A DNA stretch of 64,000 nt. Origin: Phoronis australis. Lineage: Eukaryota; Phoronida; Phoronidae. The position numbers and the translations under genes were made by a program. Below, piece by piece: positions 1-12,110 of the stretch. Numbering within the stretch: the first letter of the stretch is position 1; the number at the start of each line of letters is the position of its first letter. The notes under the pieces were generated by a model, which was not told where the DNA came from, did no database searches, and saw nothing but the letters and a program-made list of their open reading frames with translations. The DNA is taken from positions 114,353 to 178,352 of the forward strand of contig NMRA01000004.1 of assembly GCA_002633005.1 (NCBI GenBank), given 5' to 3'.

Positions 1-140
1 GAGCCACTGTGAATGTGATGACCGCCAAAGTCATTGATACAGCTGGGATCAGGTAACCATAGAAATAGTTGACCTCCTGCTGGACGTAGGCCACCAGAGC
101 AAAAGCTATGGCCGACCCAAGGTTGATAAACCAGTAGAAC
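1..140 (-). CDS. SLC15A4: SLC15 coding exon 4, truncated by window edge
   Basis: Residues 154-200. Reads WFYWFINLGSAIAFALVAYV, then QQEVNYFYGYLIPAVS and a hydrophobic helix, matching the helix 5-6 region of SLC15A4. The acceptor is CTGTGTCAG, ending at base 141. No donor is seen before base 1, so the exon may continue outside the window. Confidence 0.87.
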
Positions 141-3100
141 CTGACACAGGTGAGAGTAGAGATCAATGAGAATTATGCTTCACTCAGATATGCTGATGGC
201 TGATCTGATATTGATGAATGAGTGAAAACTGAACATAACAGCAATTAAGTCATTCAGTAGTTTTCAAAGTGACGAAATAGCACATTAACCTCTAGACTTA
301 AAAGTGCAACAGAAAAAAGGCAGATAATTGAGTGGCATACTGATATTCTGTACCACACATGTTGGATTGTTCCAAACATCCCAAGTATTTGCTTAGCCTC
401 AAATTTCCCCTCAGAGGTGAACGATAGCAGCACAGTGTGCAGACTTCAAAATATGTGGCTTTAAACAGGAAAAAGATTGGCTCTATGACTGAAGTTTGCA
501 CAAGCAAGTTATGCGACATTCAAACTAGAGAATGATTGGTCGAATGACTGTAGTTTGCCCATGTGCAAACAAGGTTCGCCTACATTGGGAGATTTGAGAG
601 CACGAAAATACCTCAGGTGTTCTAGATAGTGTAAGATAAAATCAAGTGTGAAGTTTACCTAAGAGAAAGTAACAATAAGATAAACGCTGGTACATAAAAA
701 TATCCGGCCAAAACACTTAAAACACTCTTAGTGTTTCTAATCATTATAAACAAAAGGCACATGCTACAAACATCCCCTTAAAACAAGATAAGGATTGATT
801 TGGAGAAATCTTTTGAATTTGTCCAAGGTCATGTGGTCAGCCCCACTGGTTCTATCCACCTTTCATTCTCACTAGGGGGCTAGTCATCAAAGGAGTGACT
901 CTATTCACTAGGTCAGTAGTTAAGGTAATTACTGTTTCTTATCAGTTCAAATCTAAATAGAAGGCTTGAAAGCATCCAGGGTCTACTTTTAAATTTTCTT
1001 TTTTCGGACATGAAAACTGATAGAAACCATAAAATCTGAATAGAAGAGTAAAAATTAGACTTAATGCGAGTTTCGGAGTATTCAAAATTGGTTGAGGAAC
1101 AGCGACTTTGTCAAGAAAATTCAAACCTTGAGCTATTTAGCTATTCATTGGAAAAAAAGTTCCATCATGGCTACTGCATCACTAATCACTAACTCAAGGT
1201 GGAAGCATGACATACCGTAATCGTTCGGGTTAACGCCCTGGGCGGTTAAATTGGCGAATCCAAAAAATCAGGGGAGGGCGGTTAACCAAGCAGTGGGCGG
1301 TTAAATCGAAAATCCAGCTAAAGTAGGGGATGGGCAGTTAACCGAACATGGGCGCTTATTACGACAGACAACCGCCCTGGGCGGTTAATCTTACCTGGTG
1401 ATCTAAATCCCGACACGACAATCATACTCGGAACGCGTAGCCCTTTTCAAAGAGCTTTATCGTCACGTCGCCAAATGACAGTGAAAANAGGCTTGAAAGC
1501 ATCCAGGGTCTACTTTTAAATTTTCTTTTTTCGGACATGAAAACTGATAGAAACCATAAAATCTGAATAGAAGAGTAAAAATTAGACTTAAAGCGAGTTT
1601 CGGAGTATTCAAAATTGGTTGAGGAACAGCGACTTTGTCAAGAAAATTCAAACCTTGAGCTATTTAGCTATTCATTGGAAAAAAAGTTCCATCATGGCTA
1701 CTGCATCACTAATCACTAACTCAAGGTGGAAGCATGACATACAATGTTGACGCCATCCGATGACTGAGACTGAATGGAGCATAATAACGCGAAACTGAAC
1801 ATACAAACTCTCTTCAAACCACAAAAAAATTTTTACTGTGGTAGCCATATTTGTTTCAGTGGATTAAGCATTCCCACAGACTTACATCGCTAGACTAAAT
1901 TTTATGCCATGTTCAGAAGTGGAGTAAACTTCATAACATAGTAAATTTAGTAGTAAATAGCCACATTTACATGGGAGACAGTTGACACAGACCAATTAAC
2001 ACTGAACAGCTGATCAGGCGAATGTGTGTATGTGTGCGTAAACATGACTGACACGGAACAAGTTGACACAACGGCGGCCATTTTTTGACACTGGTTTGAG
2101 AAGTAAAGCAAATAGATCAGCATATCTTTAGAAATGCGTGACTTCGTTGGAAGCGTATTATTCACGGTATGAGAATCAGCATGTACAGGTGATCCGCTAC
2201 CATTTCACGTGGTTTGAACTTTCGGTATTGTTTATACAACAATGTGCAGACAGTCTTCGTGCAACTGATCAGTTTGCAACCAAAGTCGCATCATGACAAT
2301 TCGCACCATAACAACTATTCCCCATGTAAAAACTGCTATTGACTGTTCTCACTGAAGTGAATTGAGTTGCAGTCACTAAAGACAGTTAGCCTGGGGGAGT
2401 AAAGATGCAATGGCATAGTAGTTACAGTCCCAACTAAGACAGTTGCATGACTAAGAGTAGGGTTCACAAAGAATGACACTCACTGACCTTGTATGTCAGT
2501 TTCAAAAGGACTATTGTGTGTGAAGACTGCCATGATTTACAACTGTCCCCAAATTTATATCTAAGCCACTATTTGGTCTAGTTACTCATTTTAATGAGCT
2601 GTGCCCCTTCCAAGCTCAAAATGGGAAACCAGAAGTGTTACCATATTTAATACAAAACAACAGTCACACTAGCTTGAGACCAGATGTGTACACACAAAAA
2701 CAGAAAATGTAATTCAGTGGATAATGTTTACAGAGTGATCAGTACACATACCACTGAAAAAACGATTGCACAGCACCCTGTCCTAAGTCCTCCAGCTGGC
2801 TAGCACCAAAGGGACCAACATTAGCCTTAATTCCTCCTGTTCCTATGGCAACAGTGAAGAGACCAATCAGGAAGTAGAGCTGTTTGAATGTCTGGGAAAA
2901 AAGATGAAAACATTCAAACAATGTGGATTAAATGACAACAAAATTTCAGAATATATTTAATTTTTGAAGTTCCAAATCAAATTAGTACATACTGGAGCTG
3001 AAAGGAAATCATATTTTTATTAATGATTTTAGAACGAGTCAATTATCTTACAGACATATACAATCTTATGTTAATTATTGTTCCTCTGGGGCTAAGAAAC

Positions 3101-6100
3101 TTAGCAGTAATGTAGACATAATCCCATCTTCTTTAGCTTAATGTCATCAAAGTGACACAAAAACACAGCCTTTAAAGAACACAGTTAACAATTTCTCTTT
3201 TCGGTTAACAGTTCAGTTAGTCATTAGTTCGTGTTCTTCACAATTCGTGACTTCATCTACTACGGTAAAAATTCTTCACTTTGAGACACAATGGTGGACA
3301 GGTGAATTTCATTTTGTCAAATTTCTCAACAAAAATAACTTTTAAGGAAAGTTTACTGTGATTTTAGCATGGTTTATATGGCGTAGCTATAACCAAACAA
3401 CACTTTTGAACATTCACAATGATGTGGTACGCCTCTGAAACTAGAAATTCGGCAATTTTAACAATTAGTTTCATTCCAAATCATAACTTATACAGCAGAA
3501 AGCTCGTTTAATGAATAACATAAAGCCTCCTCTTATCGTCTACACAATTTTCATCTACACAAACACCACTCGGGCGAAGTTGGCCGGGTACAGCCCGATG
3601 CCATGTGAAGTGCTTTGAATCAGGAACAAAACTAAAAATTATTACCAACTTAGTTATCATTATAGTTAGTACCAGTAGCTGCAACAATCTTGATGTTGTT
3701 GTTCATCTACATCGTTCCTATCTTTAACAGATATGCTAGGGCTGGATGTTTTCCACGGGGGGAGGGGGGGTTCGATTCGATCAAACCTCCCCTCCCCCTC
3801 CCCCCCTCCCCTCTGGCTATGGGCTGTATTGAGTACTAAATATATTTTGTACATGTATGTACGTAAGATACAGTCCATTTACTGACCTGGGCTCTGATGA
3901 TTCAGTATTGTAATGAATTAGGGAGATATGATAACAACTGTTTTAGCAGATACTTGAGATTAAAACCACCTTCAGTGGTCAGAACACAATGGCCCAAATG
4001 ACTGACTATGAAGATTGCTACTGGTTTATCACCAGGCACTTCATAGTGCCATCCACACAACCACCTAATTTAGAACAAGTTACTCCCAGAATGAAAGAGT
4101 AACTTGTTCTGGGCTAGCTAATGCACCACTTCTAACCATGCGGTCACAAACTTGGCACAAGGTGGATTTAACTAAAAGCTACAACCTTGCGCAGTCACAA
4201 TCTTGTCTTCTTTTTCATGCTGTATTTACATAAGCCGTTCATTGTCATGCTGAGAGCCACAATTTCGGCCTTGTGCTAATTATCAGAAGTGTGTCAACGC
4301 TCCACTTAAAGTGGGGCAAGTTGAACTAGTGCGAGTTGGTCTATGTTAAGTCTGTGTGGATGCATGGACTTTTGGCTCGGTGCACCCAAGAAAAATGGCA
4401 GGTTTTGTCATGGGGAACAAAAGGCCCTAATAAAAAACAATATCTCTGCGGGAAGCCGACTCAGTAAAACGTCTTTAATTAGCCCTCGAGATTCGAATTA
4501 ATTTCAGACTCTTGACGTCAGAATGTAGCATAACTGCAAAAGCCCACATTTCAGTGTCCTAACTTAAACAGAAACTAAGTATTTTTTTTTGACATATTTG
4601 AGCATACAAACTACACTTTTGCCACCTATTGTGAATTCACAAAACTATAAGCAAGGCAGAATGTGAAACACGATTTCAAGAATAATCTTGGACTTTTGTG
4701 AACTGTAAATGGGGATTTATTAACAACATTTTGGGTATAATTGGGATCTTTTTCACTTGAGAATACCCTGGTACTGTGATATGGCCGGAACATTATGTAC
4801 TCCTGACCTCTACCCCAAGTATTAAGATCATTCAGATAACCATCAGTATTCTTGGCTAAGGCATGCAAGCCAGTGAGTCCTCCATTGTGTTGTCCTTATC
4901 ACCAGGAATATTCAGGAAAACATTTCAAAATGTCTTCCTGTTAATATTATTATGCGTGATCTTATCAACATGTCTGTGTATTTAACCAGGTATCTATAAA
5001 ACTATAGATTTTAACGGTAAAATACATTTTCTAAAAGTAGTAAGCCTATAGAATTTGATTCTTGAATTTACTTCAATCAGCTATTGATTGCACCACATCT
5101 TTTTAGTGAAATTTAGCAAAAAAGAAAGGTATTATGTAAAGCTTGATCAGCCTATCTGAACATTGCTAACATAATGAATATTTCAACACAATGAAGATGT
5201 GATATTCCTACTAATTTTCCTACACTGTAGCAATATTAAAGGAACTCCCAAGGTTAAACATTAAATAAATTATTATGATTTATGAATTTCTATTCCTACT
5301 TGAAAAGACATAAAATATGGCCAGTGACACTTGACAGAATAGAATGAACATAACAATGATGACTACAGAGAAATATAGCCTTGTATACTACATGAAAAAA
5401 CAACAAAAGTGCAGCTGAAGTCATCCAATAAAAGAGAAGTCAACAGTAATCAAAAATAGCTCAAAATGTAAACAGATAATAAATGGCTTTCACAGGGGAA
5501 CATGTTAGGTCTAATGGATCAAGCACTACATATAACCAAGAGGTTTATGTGAGTTCAAAATGTTTTCACTGAGACATCTCTTCCTCAGTGAAAGTGACCA
5601 GGGTACCAAACAAAGAAAAAATGCAATGCATTAAAGCAGAGAAACCATTGAAATGCAACAGTAATTACACCGCAAATGGTATGCTTCTAGGGGTGTTTAT
5701 TAGTCCTATAAAAATGGCCAACAGCTGGTGCAAAATACACTGAACCCAAAAGAAAATGGAAAGGCGTCATCATTTCCCTATGAAACATATTTACCAGTAT
5801 TTCATAAAATTTATATGGCAAGGATCTCCAAATACACCGACAAAATTACCACGACCAGGAGACACAGCTGTAGCCAAAATTTGCCCAAAAGAAATAGGAA
5901 TACACTAACCAAACTTTACAACAATCCTGCAAAGGGATAGGTGCATAAAAACAGAGAACAGCCAAGCACTTAAAAACAGCTGTCTGTTATCCAACATGAG
6001 TGACCTTGAATTGGTTATGCACATAGTTGTAAGTCAGGAGTGTATATCACTATAAATAGCAAGTGCTATGCAAACACTACACTGAGCACATTGTAACGAA

Positions 6101-8713
6101 GTCACATGCAAACAGCCCTGGGCCCAGAAGGGATCCAGACACGCCAGCTCAGACTTTTTACATCCAGCAGTGACGAACGAATTTAAATTGACTTTTTTCT
6201 GCCTGTTGAGCCCCCGTCTACCTTTGATCTCGTCACTATTTCTTAACATGAAATATTATAGCTCTTGTAAACAGGACTTCTAACTAATAAGTAATTTTTC
6301 ATTTAGTCCACTATCTGTTATGAATTAGTTAGAATTGGGTTCCTAACTAGGCACGTTTTATCACCCCGTCTCCAACCCATTTCATCAAGATTTTAAAATG
6401 GACTTAGATAATATAGTGAAAATGAGGATGTTGGGACAGAACTTTCATTCAGATTACATAGGGATTTCCATGCTTGCAAATATCTGAAAGTTCATTCGAT
6501 ATTGCTTGGTGCCAAAAATACCTGGATCAAGCCGAGCACCATCCGTTCTTCTCAAGCCAGAACATAGTACGAAAGAGGCACATTTACTATGGTAGGTAGG
6601 CATAAGGCTTACAAAAGTTACATTAAAGGTTATTTTGTGACACAATACTTTGTTTAACATTTAATTATACTTACTATACTCATGTCCCAGGACTGAAGAA
6701 CCTGTCCAAAGGCTGCTGTAGGTAGCAACAGGGCACCTATGATGTAGATTAGACCAGCACCGTATATTGCATTGTAGCGTCCAGCTATGGAGTCGGCAAT
6801 CAGTCCGCCGATAATGGGCAGAAAATAACATGTTCCTGCAGAAAATTAAAGCACAACTGGAAAGTAGCTTGTAGTAAATTGTTTTCTATTTCTCAAACTG
6901 TACTAATTGTTTACACGATACAGTTTGCACACCGTGCAATTAATTCCAGTGGCACGAATACAGGCACCATGACAATCAATTTTAATAAATCTTTGGATTT
7001 TTACATTGTGCTGATACTGTGAGACAAATGTCATCATCCTTTATTGCACTGAAGACTTTGTCATAAACGAATGTACTGGTTGAACTATTCTACCTGGAAT
7101 ACATGGGAAACCTGAACAATTACAACTACAAAAGCAAAGTAAAACATCATTTTACACTAATTCTTGTGAATATGAATATGCACTAATCAGATTAATATGG
7201 ACAAAGCTGAAAATCCACTGGTGCTAGAGCATCGCAGCGATACACCTCTAAATGAAGGTCTATCAAAAAATCTGTCAAGTCATTTTGACAATTATACTAA
7301 AGTTGAGCAATATCTTATCAATTACCAAAGTGGCCAAAAGAGGATGACACGTTACTCAAACCGTCTGAACACCGCATGGTGCTGGCATATTCCTACCACT
7401 ATTTTCAACAAATTTGTGAAATGCCGATTCTTCTGTAGCTTGTACAAAACACGGATTCAGATATTTAATAGTAATAAAAATAAAGACCTTCGATCTAGCA
7501 CTGATGAATTTTTAAAACAAAAGATTCAGTGAGATGATAGCTAAGTAGGAACAAGCTTATTCTGATAAAGCAGGTCTACACAATAATACAGTCCACACGT
7601 GTCAAAATTTGCACTGAAAACTAATTGGGTGCTCAAGAGTCCAGTACTCAACAGCATTCATCAAACTTGTGAGAGGTCACAGCCCAATTATGGCTTCACA
7701 ACAAGGTAGTGGTGAAACTACCCATGGCAGAGATTCCTTTCAGATGTGGGTATTATCTATAAACACTGTACTGTCTTCAAGTATAAACTTCACAGCACTT
7801 TTAAAAATGTTGGTACATCTTCTATTTGGAGAATAGCTAAATTTCAGAGACACTTCAGACATATTCTCTAGTCAAACAGAAAAATGTAGTTTCTTTCCAC
7901 GGTGTTTCAGGCTGAGATCACTGCAATTAATAGAGCTGCTCAACTGGCACAACAATATAACACTGAACTTGGCAAATTGGCCAATTACCATCTTTTCAGA
8001 TAGCCAGGCAGCAATAAAAGCCCTAAAGAAACTAAGGGTCAACTCTGGTTGTGTTAATACTTGTATTAATGAGCTTAACAATTATAAGCTTGCAATTGAA
8101 AGAACTGTCAATATACGCTGGGTCAGGGCCCATGTGGGAATTGATGGCAATGAGAATGCAGACAGACTCGCCAAGATAGGAGCAAGCGTTCTGCATTTTG
8201 TGCCTGAACCTGCTATCCCGGTATCTTACGGATCTTGCAGGATGAGTATACGCAACTGGGTACATACCCAGTCAGCAGCCCAGTGGGCATCACTTAACTC
8301 CTGCAGAGAGACCAAGGAGAATTTTCCCAACGTGATCGAACCAATAGGTTCAAAAAGCCTTCTGAGTCTAGATAGATTGGGTATAAGACACGTCATTCAA
8401 ATTTTGACATGCCACTGCAACCTAGCCCNAACTAATAACATTTCAGACATCGTATACTAAGACAGGGAATGTATTGCTGCAATTTTGAAAGTTAACTTAC
8501 CTATGAAAGCACCATTTATAATTAGAGCGCTTGAAGTACCTAAGTGAAGGTTTTCTGACAGGAAGACAACTACATTGGCTGTTATACTATAGAACGTAAG
8601 CCTCTCGCACAGCTCAGTAACCAGGATGCAGCAGGCAACGAATCTCCGGTTGGCATCCATGACTTGATGATCTCAACTGTTCTACAGCAATGCCACTGAT
8701 TGAACGGACAATC
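1..8713 (-). CDS. SLC15A4: SLC15 family (PHT/SLC15A4-like) proton-coupled peptide/histidine transporter, 5' part of gene
   Basis: Gene-level entry. Four minus-strand coding exons join in frame: 8501-8660, 6675-6835, 2752-2891 and 1-140, about 200 residues; human SLC15A4 is near 577, so the C-terminal two thirds lie off the left edge. Family knowledge: these are 12-helix membrane carriers that use the proton gradient to move di/tripeptides and histidine, in vertebrates mainly at endolysosomes. Visible evidence: a POT-type E-x-x-E-R-x-x-F-Y motif in helix 1 (TELCERLTFY), the GGLIAD loop, a G-T-G-G-I-K-A-N segment followed by PFGASQ, then WFYWFINLG, in the right order. The Lys in GIKAN is a conserved family residue. 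SLC15A4 versus SLC15A3/A5 cannot be settled from this portion. Runs divergently from OGDH. Confidence 0.88.
141..2751 (-). other. SLC15 intron 3
   Basis: No coding exon recognised. It holds a 254 bp direct duplication (962-1215 and 1489-1742) around a lone N, and between the copies a block rich in GGGCGGTTAA-type short repeats. The remaining bases look like ordinary AT-rich intron. Confidence 0.6.
962..1742. repeat. 254 bp direct duplication flanking a lone N and a GGCGGTTAA-repeat insert
   Basis: 962-1215 and 1489-1742 align without gaps and differ at one base (taatgcg versus taaagcg). An N at 1488 sits directly before the second copy. The middle segment 1216-1487 carries several copies of GGGCGGTTAA and a GGGCGCTTATTACG motif that recurs at 18480-18530, so it looks mobile. 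The simplest reading is two allelic contigs joined at the N, one with the insert; a real tandem duplication is the alternative. Confidence 0.75.
2752..2891 (-). CDS. SLC15A4: SLC15 coding exon 3 (helix 4, GIKAN motif)
   Basis: Residues 108-153 plus two bases of codon 154. Contains TVAIGTGGIKANVGPFGASQ, the second hallmark of the family (human SLC15A4 has the same lay-out, with KANITPFGADQ), then a F-F-Q-W segment. Acceptor TTTTTTCCCAG and donor GTATGTGT on the minus strand. The split Trp codon is completed by the next exon. Confidence 0.9.
3757..3812. repeat. G-run/C-run hairpin with quadruplex potential
   Basis: A run of six G, A, then seven G is followed after about 12 nt by a C-tract series (CCTCCCCTCCCCCTCCCCC). 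The two halves can pair, and each strand has several tracts of three or more G on one side. Lies within SLC15 intron 2. Confidence 0.6.
4072..4110. repeat. Perfect 14 bp inverted repeat (AGAACAAGTTACTC)
   Basis: AGAACAAGTTACTC (4072-4085) and its exact complement (4097-4110) flank an 11 nt loop. Related AAGTTAC/GAGTAACTT and 'gttgtcacaagtgg' strings occur at 17150-17330 and 22240-22340, suggesting a dispersed repeat family. Confidence 0.6.
6675..6835 (-). CDS. SLC15A4: SLC15 coding exon 2 (helices 2-3)
   Basis: Residues 54-107, phase 1 in and phase 0 out. It reads GTCYFLPIIGGLIADSIAGR and continues with a Tyr/Ile/Ala/Leu-rich helix, matching the helix 2-loop-helix 3 block of POT carriers with the conserved G-G-x-x-A-D loop. 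Acceptor TTTTCTGCAG and donor GTAAGTATAA are both strong on the minus strand. Confidence 0.9.
6836..8500 (-). other. SLC15 intron 1
   Basis: Contains the decayed non-LTR retrotransposon RNase H fragment (about 7890-8490). The part 6836-7890 shows no recognisable gene or repeat. Confidence 0.5.
7890..8490 (+). pseudogene. Decayed non-LTR retrotransposon fragment, RNase H domain and C-terminal Cys motif
   Basis: Reading 7969-8460 shows an RNase H1-type domain: FSDSQAAIKAL near the start, then WVRAHVGIDGNENADRLAK, the typical order in LINE elements that carry RNase H (I, R1, LOA and related clades). A short upstream piece with F-Q-A-E-I-T-A-I (from about 7909) is in another frame, and the downstream H-F-R-H-R-I-L-R-Q-G and paired-Cys stretch (about 8440-8485) is in yet another, so there are at least two frameshifts and no reverse transcriptase. 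It lies antisense in SLC15 intron 1 and stops about 10 bp from the exon 1 donor. Base 8429 is N. Confidence 0.85.
8501..8660 (-). CDS. SLC15A4: SLC15 coding exon 1 (start codon, helix 1)
   Basis: Encodes residues 1-53 plus one base of codon 54. The ATG at 8660-8658 is chosen because an in-frame TGA lies a few codons upstream in the same exon. The segment contains TELCERLTFYSITANVVVFL, the first membrane helix with the POT-family E..ER..FY proton-coupling motif. Splice donor GTAAGT at 8500-8495. A minus-strand acceptor (pyrimidine run ending CAG) next to 8713 suggests a 53-nt 5'UTR part, 8661-8713, spliced to an upstream non-coding exon I could not locate. Confidence 0.88.
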
Positions 8714-10189
8714 CTGGAATTGAAAAAACAGTGATGAACTAGAAACCTATTCTTCACAAATCCACAAGTCTGCCATTAGAAGCTCACTAATACTGGAATT
8801 TTGCACCTGCAACAGATAAACCATCACTAGTTCAAGGCTGCGAATCATAACGTAACAAATTGGCGACACCAGTGTTTGTCAGTACAGGTGAAACAGGTAA
8901 AAGTTGAGTCTTGTGTAATAACTAGAACAGGGCCAACCAAGATTGAAGCAGACAGTTTGGATAAGGAAAGATTAAAAGCTCAGGAATTCCAGAAGTTGGC
9001 AGACTCAAACTAGCACCCCAACAGGTTATAGTGGTAGAGAGCGCCAAAGCATGTCAGCGGCACTCAGGTCAATATATTAGCAGCACTCAGGCCAACATTG
9101 GACAGCAATTAACTGCATCACATGCCAAGAATTGTATGACACTTGGCTTATTTCAAAATCGGATTCCGCCTGGTGGTTTGATATCTATTTATATTAATTA
9201 TAATATTTAAAATGAGGATGGCCGTTTCAGTGACAGCACTGCTTTCCAAGAGGGCTCAATTATGTTGCAGACCATGCAGAAATGATGAGGAACATATTAA
9301 ATTGTAAGTTTCTATTCCTGAAATGTCTGTGTGCGTTATGCTTGCTGGCCTTGCAATGTCCTGGCAATTCAAAGTGAGGGTTTCATTGCTGAAAAACAAT
9401 TTCCTCATTGTACTATTGTCTTCGTACCTGATAAGTGTGACGTTTGTGACTTTTGAATATCCCCAACACCACCAGCCTTATGTAATCCAGGAACATCAAG
9501 GCTGTACAATCATTTAACATTCAGTTAGATGATGTATACAACAGGTGCCATGTTGCTTTACATTGCCAATGGGCACGTGTGTTTGAGACTCAAATGCCAG
9601 GGCTTTTGGAAAGGATATTCAACCATACTAGTAACTGTTTCAGTGTGTTATAGAGCAAGGTCAGGTTAAAGAGTGCAAAACATGCTTCATAGGTAAATTC
9701 TTATTAAAACTAGGAAAGTAGGTACAAATTATAACAGCAATTAGGGTAAATGGGGAGACACACAATGTATTCTCAAAAACCGTACACAGTACAAGCTAAT
9801 TTTAATTACCAGTATTTAAAAGCAATGGTTAAAATTGGCAACTGCCAAGGGTATCAAGCCTTGGCGGAACGCTGTATACCGGTATACTAAATATGCAACT
9901 TTGTGCCAATATGGGTAAAAGCTGTTCAATTGAAATTTGACACAAAGTTATTCTCATTAAAAAGTTCACTCTTCCTTAAGGTTATTTCAAACCTTATTTA
10001 GTGGCCTCTATTCTAACTCGTATATAAAAAACTAAGCTTTGTCAACTAGTAAAAGTATATATTTTCTGAAAGAACAAAGACCAGGAAACATAAATATACT
10101 TTTTGTATTTATTTGTCATTATTATTTTTACGTAAAAACCTTTTTTAAGTAAAAATTTCATTTTTAAGAAAGGTACATTCATAGCAAAA

Positions 10190-10480
10190 TAACCCCTTGG
10201 TCGATTTTAACGAAACCTTTTTTAAATGAAAACTTCATCAATTACCTCAAAAACGCTGTTAGAAATTTTCGATTAGTTTGTTCGTTTGGTTTCTATGACA
10301 AATAAACTCGCAAAACGTAAGGTATTTTTGTAAAAAATTGAAGTCGTATTCGTCTTTGCCATATTACACAAAAACTAAGCTTTTATATCAAAAATCCTAA
10401 CAGCGTTTTTGAGATTGGTGACTAAATATTAAGTTTGGAAAGTTTCAGCAAAATCCATCGAGCCATTTTCGAGAACTCGT
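10190..10480. repeat. Imperfect foldback element with perfect 17 bp core repeat
   Basis: CTCAAAAACGCTGTTAG at 10246-10262 has its exact complement at 10397-10413. The similarity extends outward, with more mismatches, to roughly 80 bp per arm ('tcgattttaacgaaac' versus the complement of 'gaaagtttcagcaaaatcc'). Looks like an old inverted-repeat mobile element. Confidence 0.6.
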
Positions 10481-12110
10481 GTTCCTAAGTTCAAATAAAG
10501 TTGATTTGCTGAAGCCAAGAAAAAGCCGATTAAACTGGGACACCTGAAAATCTCTAAATCTTTGGTTAATTATTCTGTGAAAACTTGTTTTCGGTATACA
10601 TAACCTATAGAATCCTTAACTATGTAACCTATTTCAATGTTTTCTTGCAATGTCAACTAATTTTGCAATGCGTAACTAACTTAAATATCACTGAAACCTC
10701 AAATAGACCTATCTTTCCCAGCCAACTTCTGCCGTTTTGTACGACCTACTTAGAAAAGTAGGTCACAGTTCATAGCCTGTACACGTCACGTGCTGGGAGA
10801 CTGATACCAAACCAAGTAAGAAATGGATAACAAAAATTGAATTGGTGGTTAAAGTAAGTCGTTAACATGAAATCGAAACATCGAAATGTTAACTTGATAA
10901 TTGAATTAAGGAATAAGGGGGAGGATTTATCTCTTTTCACAACTTGCTGTGTTCATGACCAGACTGAGGCTTCAGGCAACTCGTAGCATTCGTTTTCAAC
11001 GTGAACGGTCGTATGCATGTAGACGCACAACTCCCTTAGGATCAAAACTACGTTTTGTCTTCGTTTTCCCCGGCACCATTCTATCATAACCACACCTCGT
11101 TGGTTCAATGTTATGGCGAATTTGTGAATGAAAGGACTGAGGGTATACCGAAGCTGTTCTGTACCTGGCGGGAGACTCAATTTACTTGAAAGCCCTTTAA
11201 TCTTTGACCTTGGATAAGTGTTTTTTTTCTCGCTACGCAGTATATATTTCGTATTTGAAGTTCCCCGAGAATGAAGATAAGGTATTTTGCTAGACACAAG
11301 TGAAATATTGTAAAAATGGACAGTTTTTGTGAATAAGGTTGGAAATATCCTTAAGTAAATTAAATTATCTAACGGTATTAGAAAAATTGGGATTCTACCA
11401 TCTTTTTATTCTGCTGCTAAAGTTGTGGAGCGATCATTATGCAAGACAGTTTCTGACGTTTCTTGAACCTAATGTTCTCCACAAGGTTGCGAACATGTCA
11501 CAACAAATTGTCAGAACTGGTTCCATTTCCTGGCGCATGCATGTGCCATGAGCTCACTGGTTTCGAAATGACAAATTTTTTCTTTGTTGCAAAAGGCGGA
11601 GAATAATGCAAGAAAATGATGTTTATTAGAAGATTGTTTTTGCACTAAAATGACTACAACAGGCAAGATGAGTGATGGTTGCATGCACCCCTGCCGTTTG
11701 TTAGGTGACATAAGTTCCGTAACAAGGTGAGGAGCAGAACCACCTGGGCAGTGTGAAATTTGGACTGGGAGGTATATTGGTAGGCAATTACATCGCCTTG
11801 GATGCCGCAGACATACAAAGGCGATAGTACATCCCCACAAAAAGTTACTCATTGCAAAATACATGAAATAAAAGTCAAATGAAACATGCATGTATGCACA
11901 TGGAGTTATAAACAACTCATACCATAAGCCTGGAAACGATTCAGCCAAGATAATTTGAACAAATTAATGAAAATCTGTCGCGGTTTGCTCGAGTTTCTCT
12001 TACCGGGTGCCATTTTGAGGAACGTGAAATCACGCATGACGAATAAAAAGTCCAAGGGACAAAAATCTTACAAATTTCACATGATACCTTATGCTATTTT
12101 GCAAGTGTCA

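Larger units (their letters stand above)
2892..6674 (-). other. SLC15 intron 2
   Basis: No coding exon recognised. Holds a G-run/C-run hairpin at 3757-3812, a perfect 14 bp inverted repeat at 4072-4110, and 4980-5095, which resembles the sequence at 18960-19064 and 19402-19440 and so belongs to a dispersed repeat family. Confidence 0.5.

Noticed and set aside
3769-3785. GGTTCGATTC string as a tRNA T-loop
   Set aside because: No acceptor stem or anticodon arm around it; it is the loop of the G-run/C-run hairpin.
10953-11297. 114-codon minus-strand open frame
   Set aside because: No recognisable motif; Lys/Arg/Ser-rich chance translation.
11511-11948. 145-codon minus-strand open frame in the SLC15-OGDH spacer
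   Set aside because: No domain, no repeat of codon preference, no splice context that links it to a gene; likely chance.
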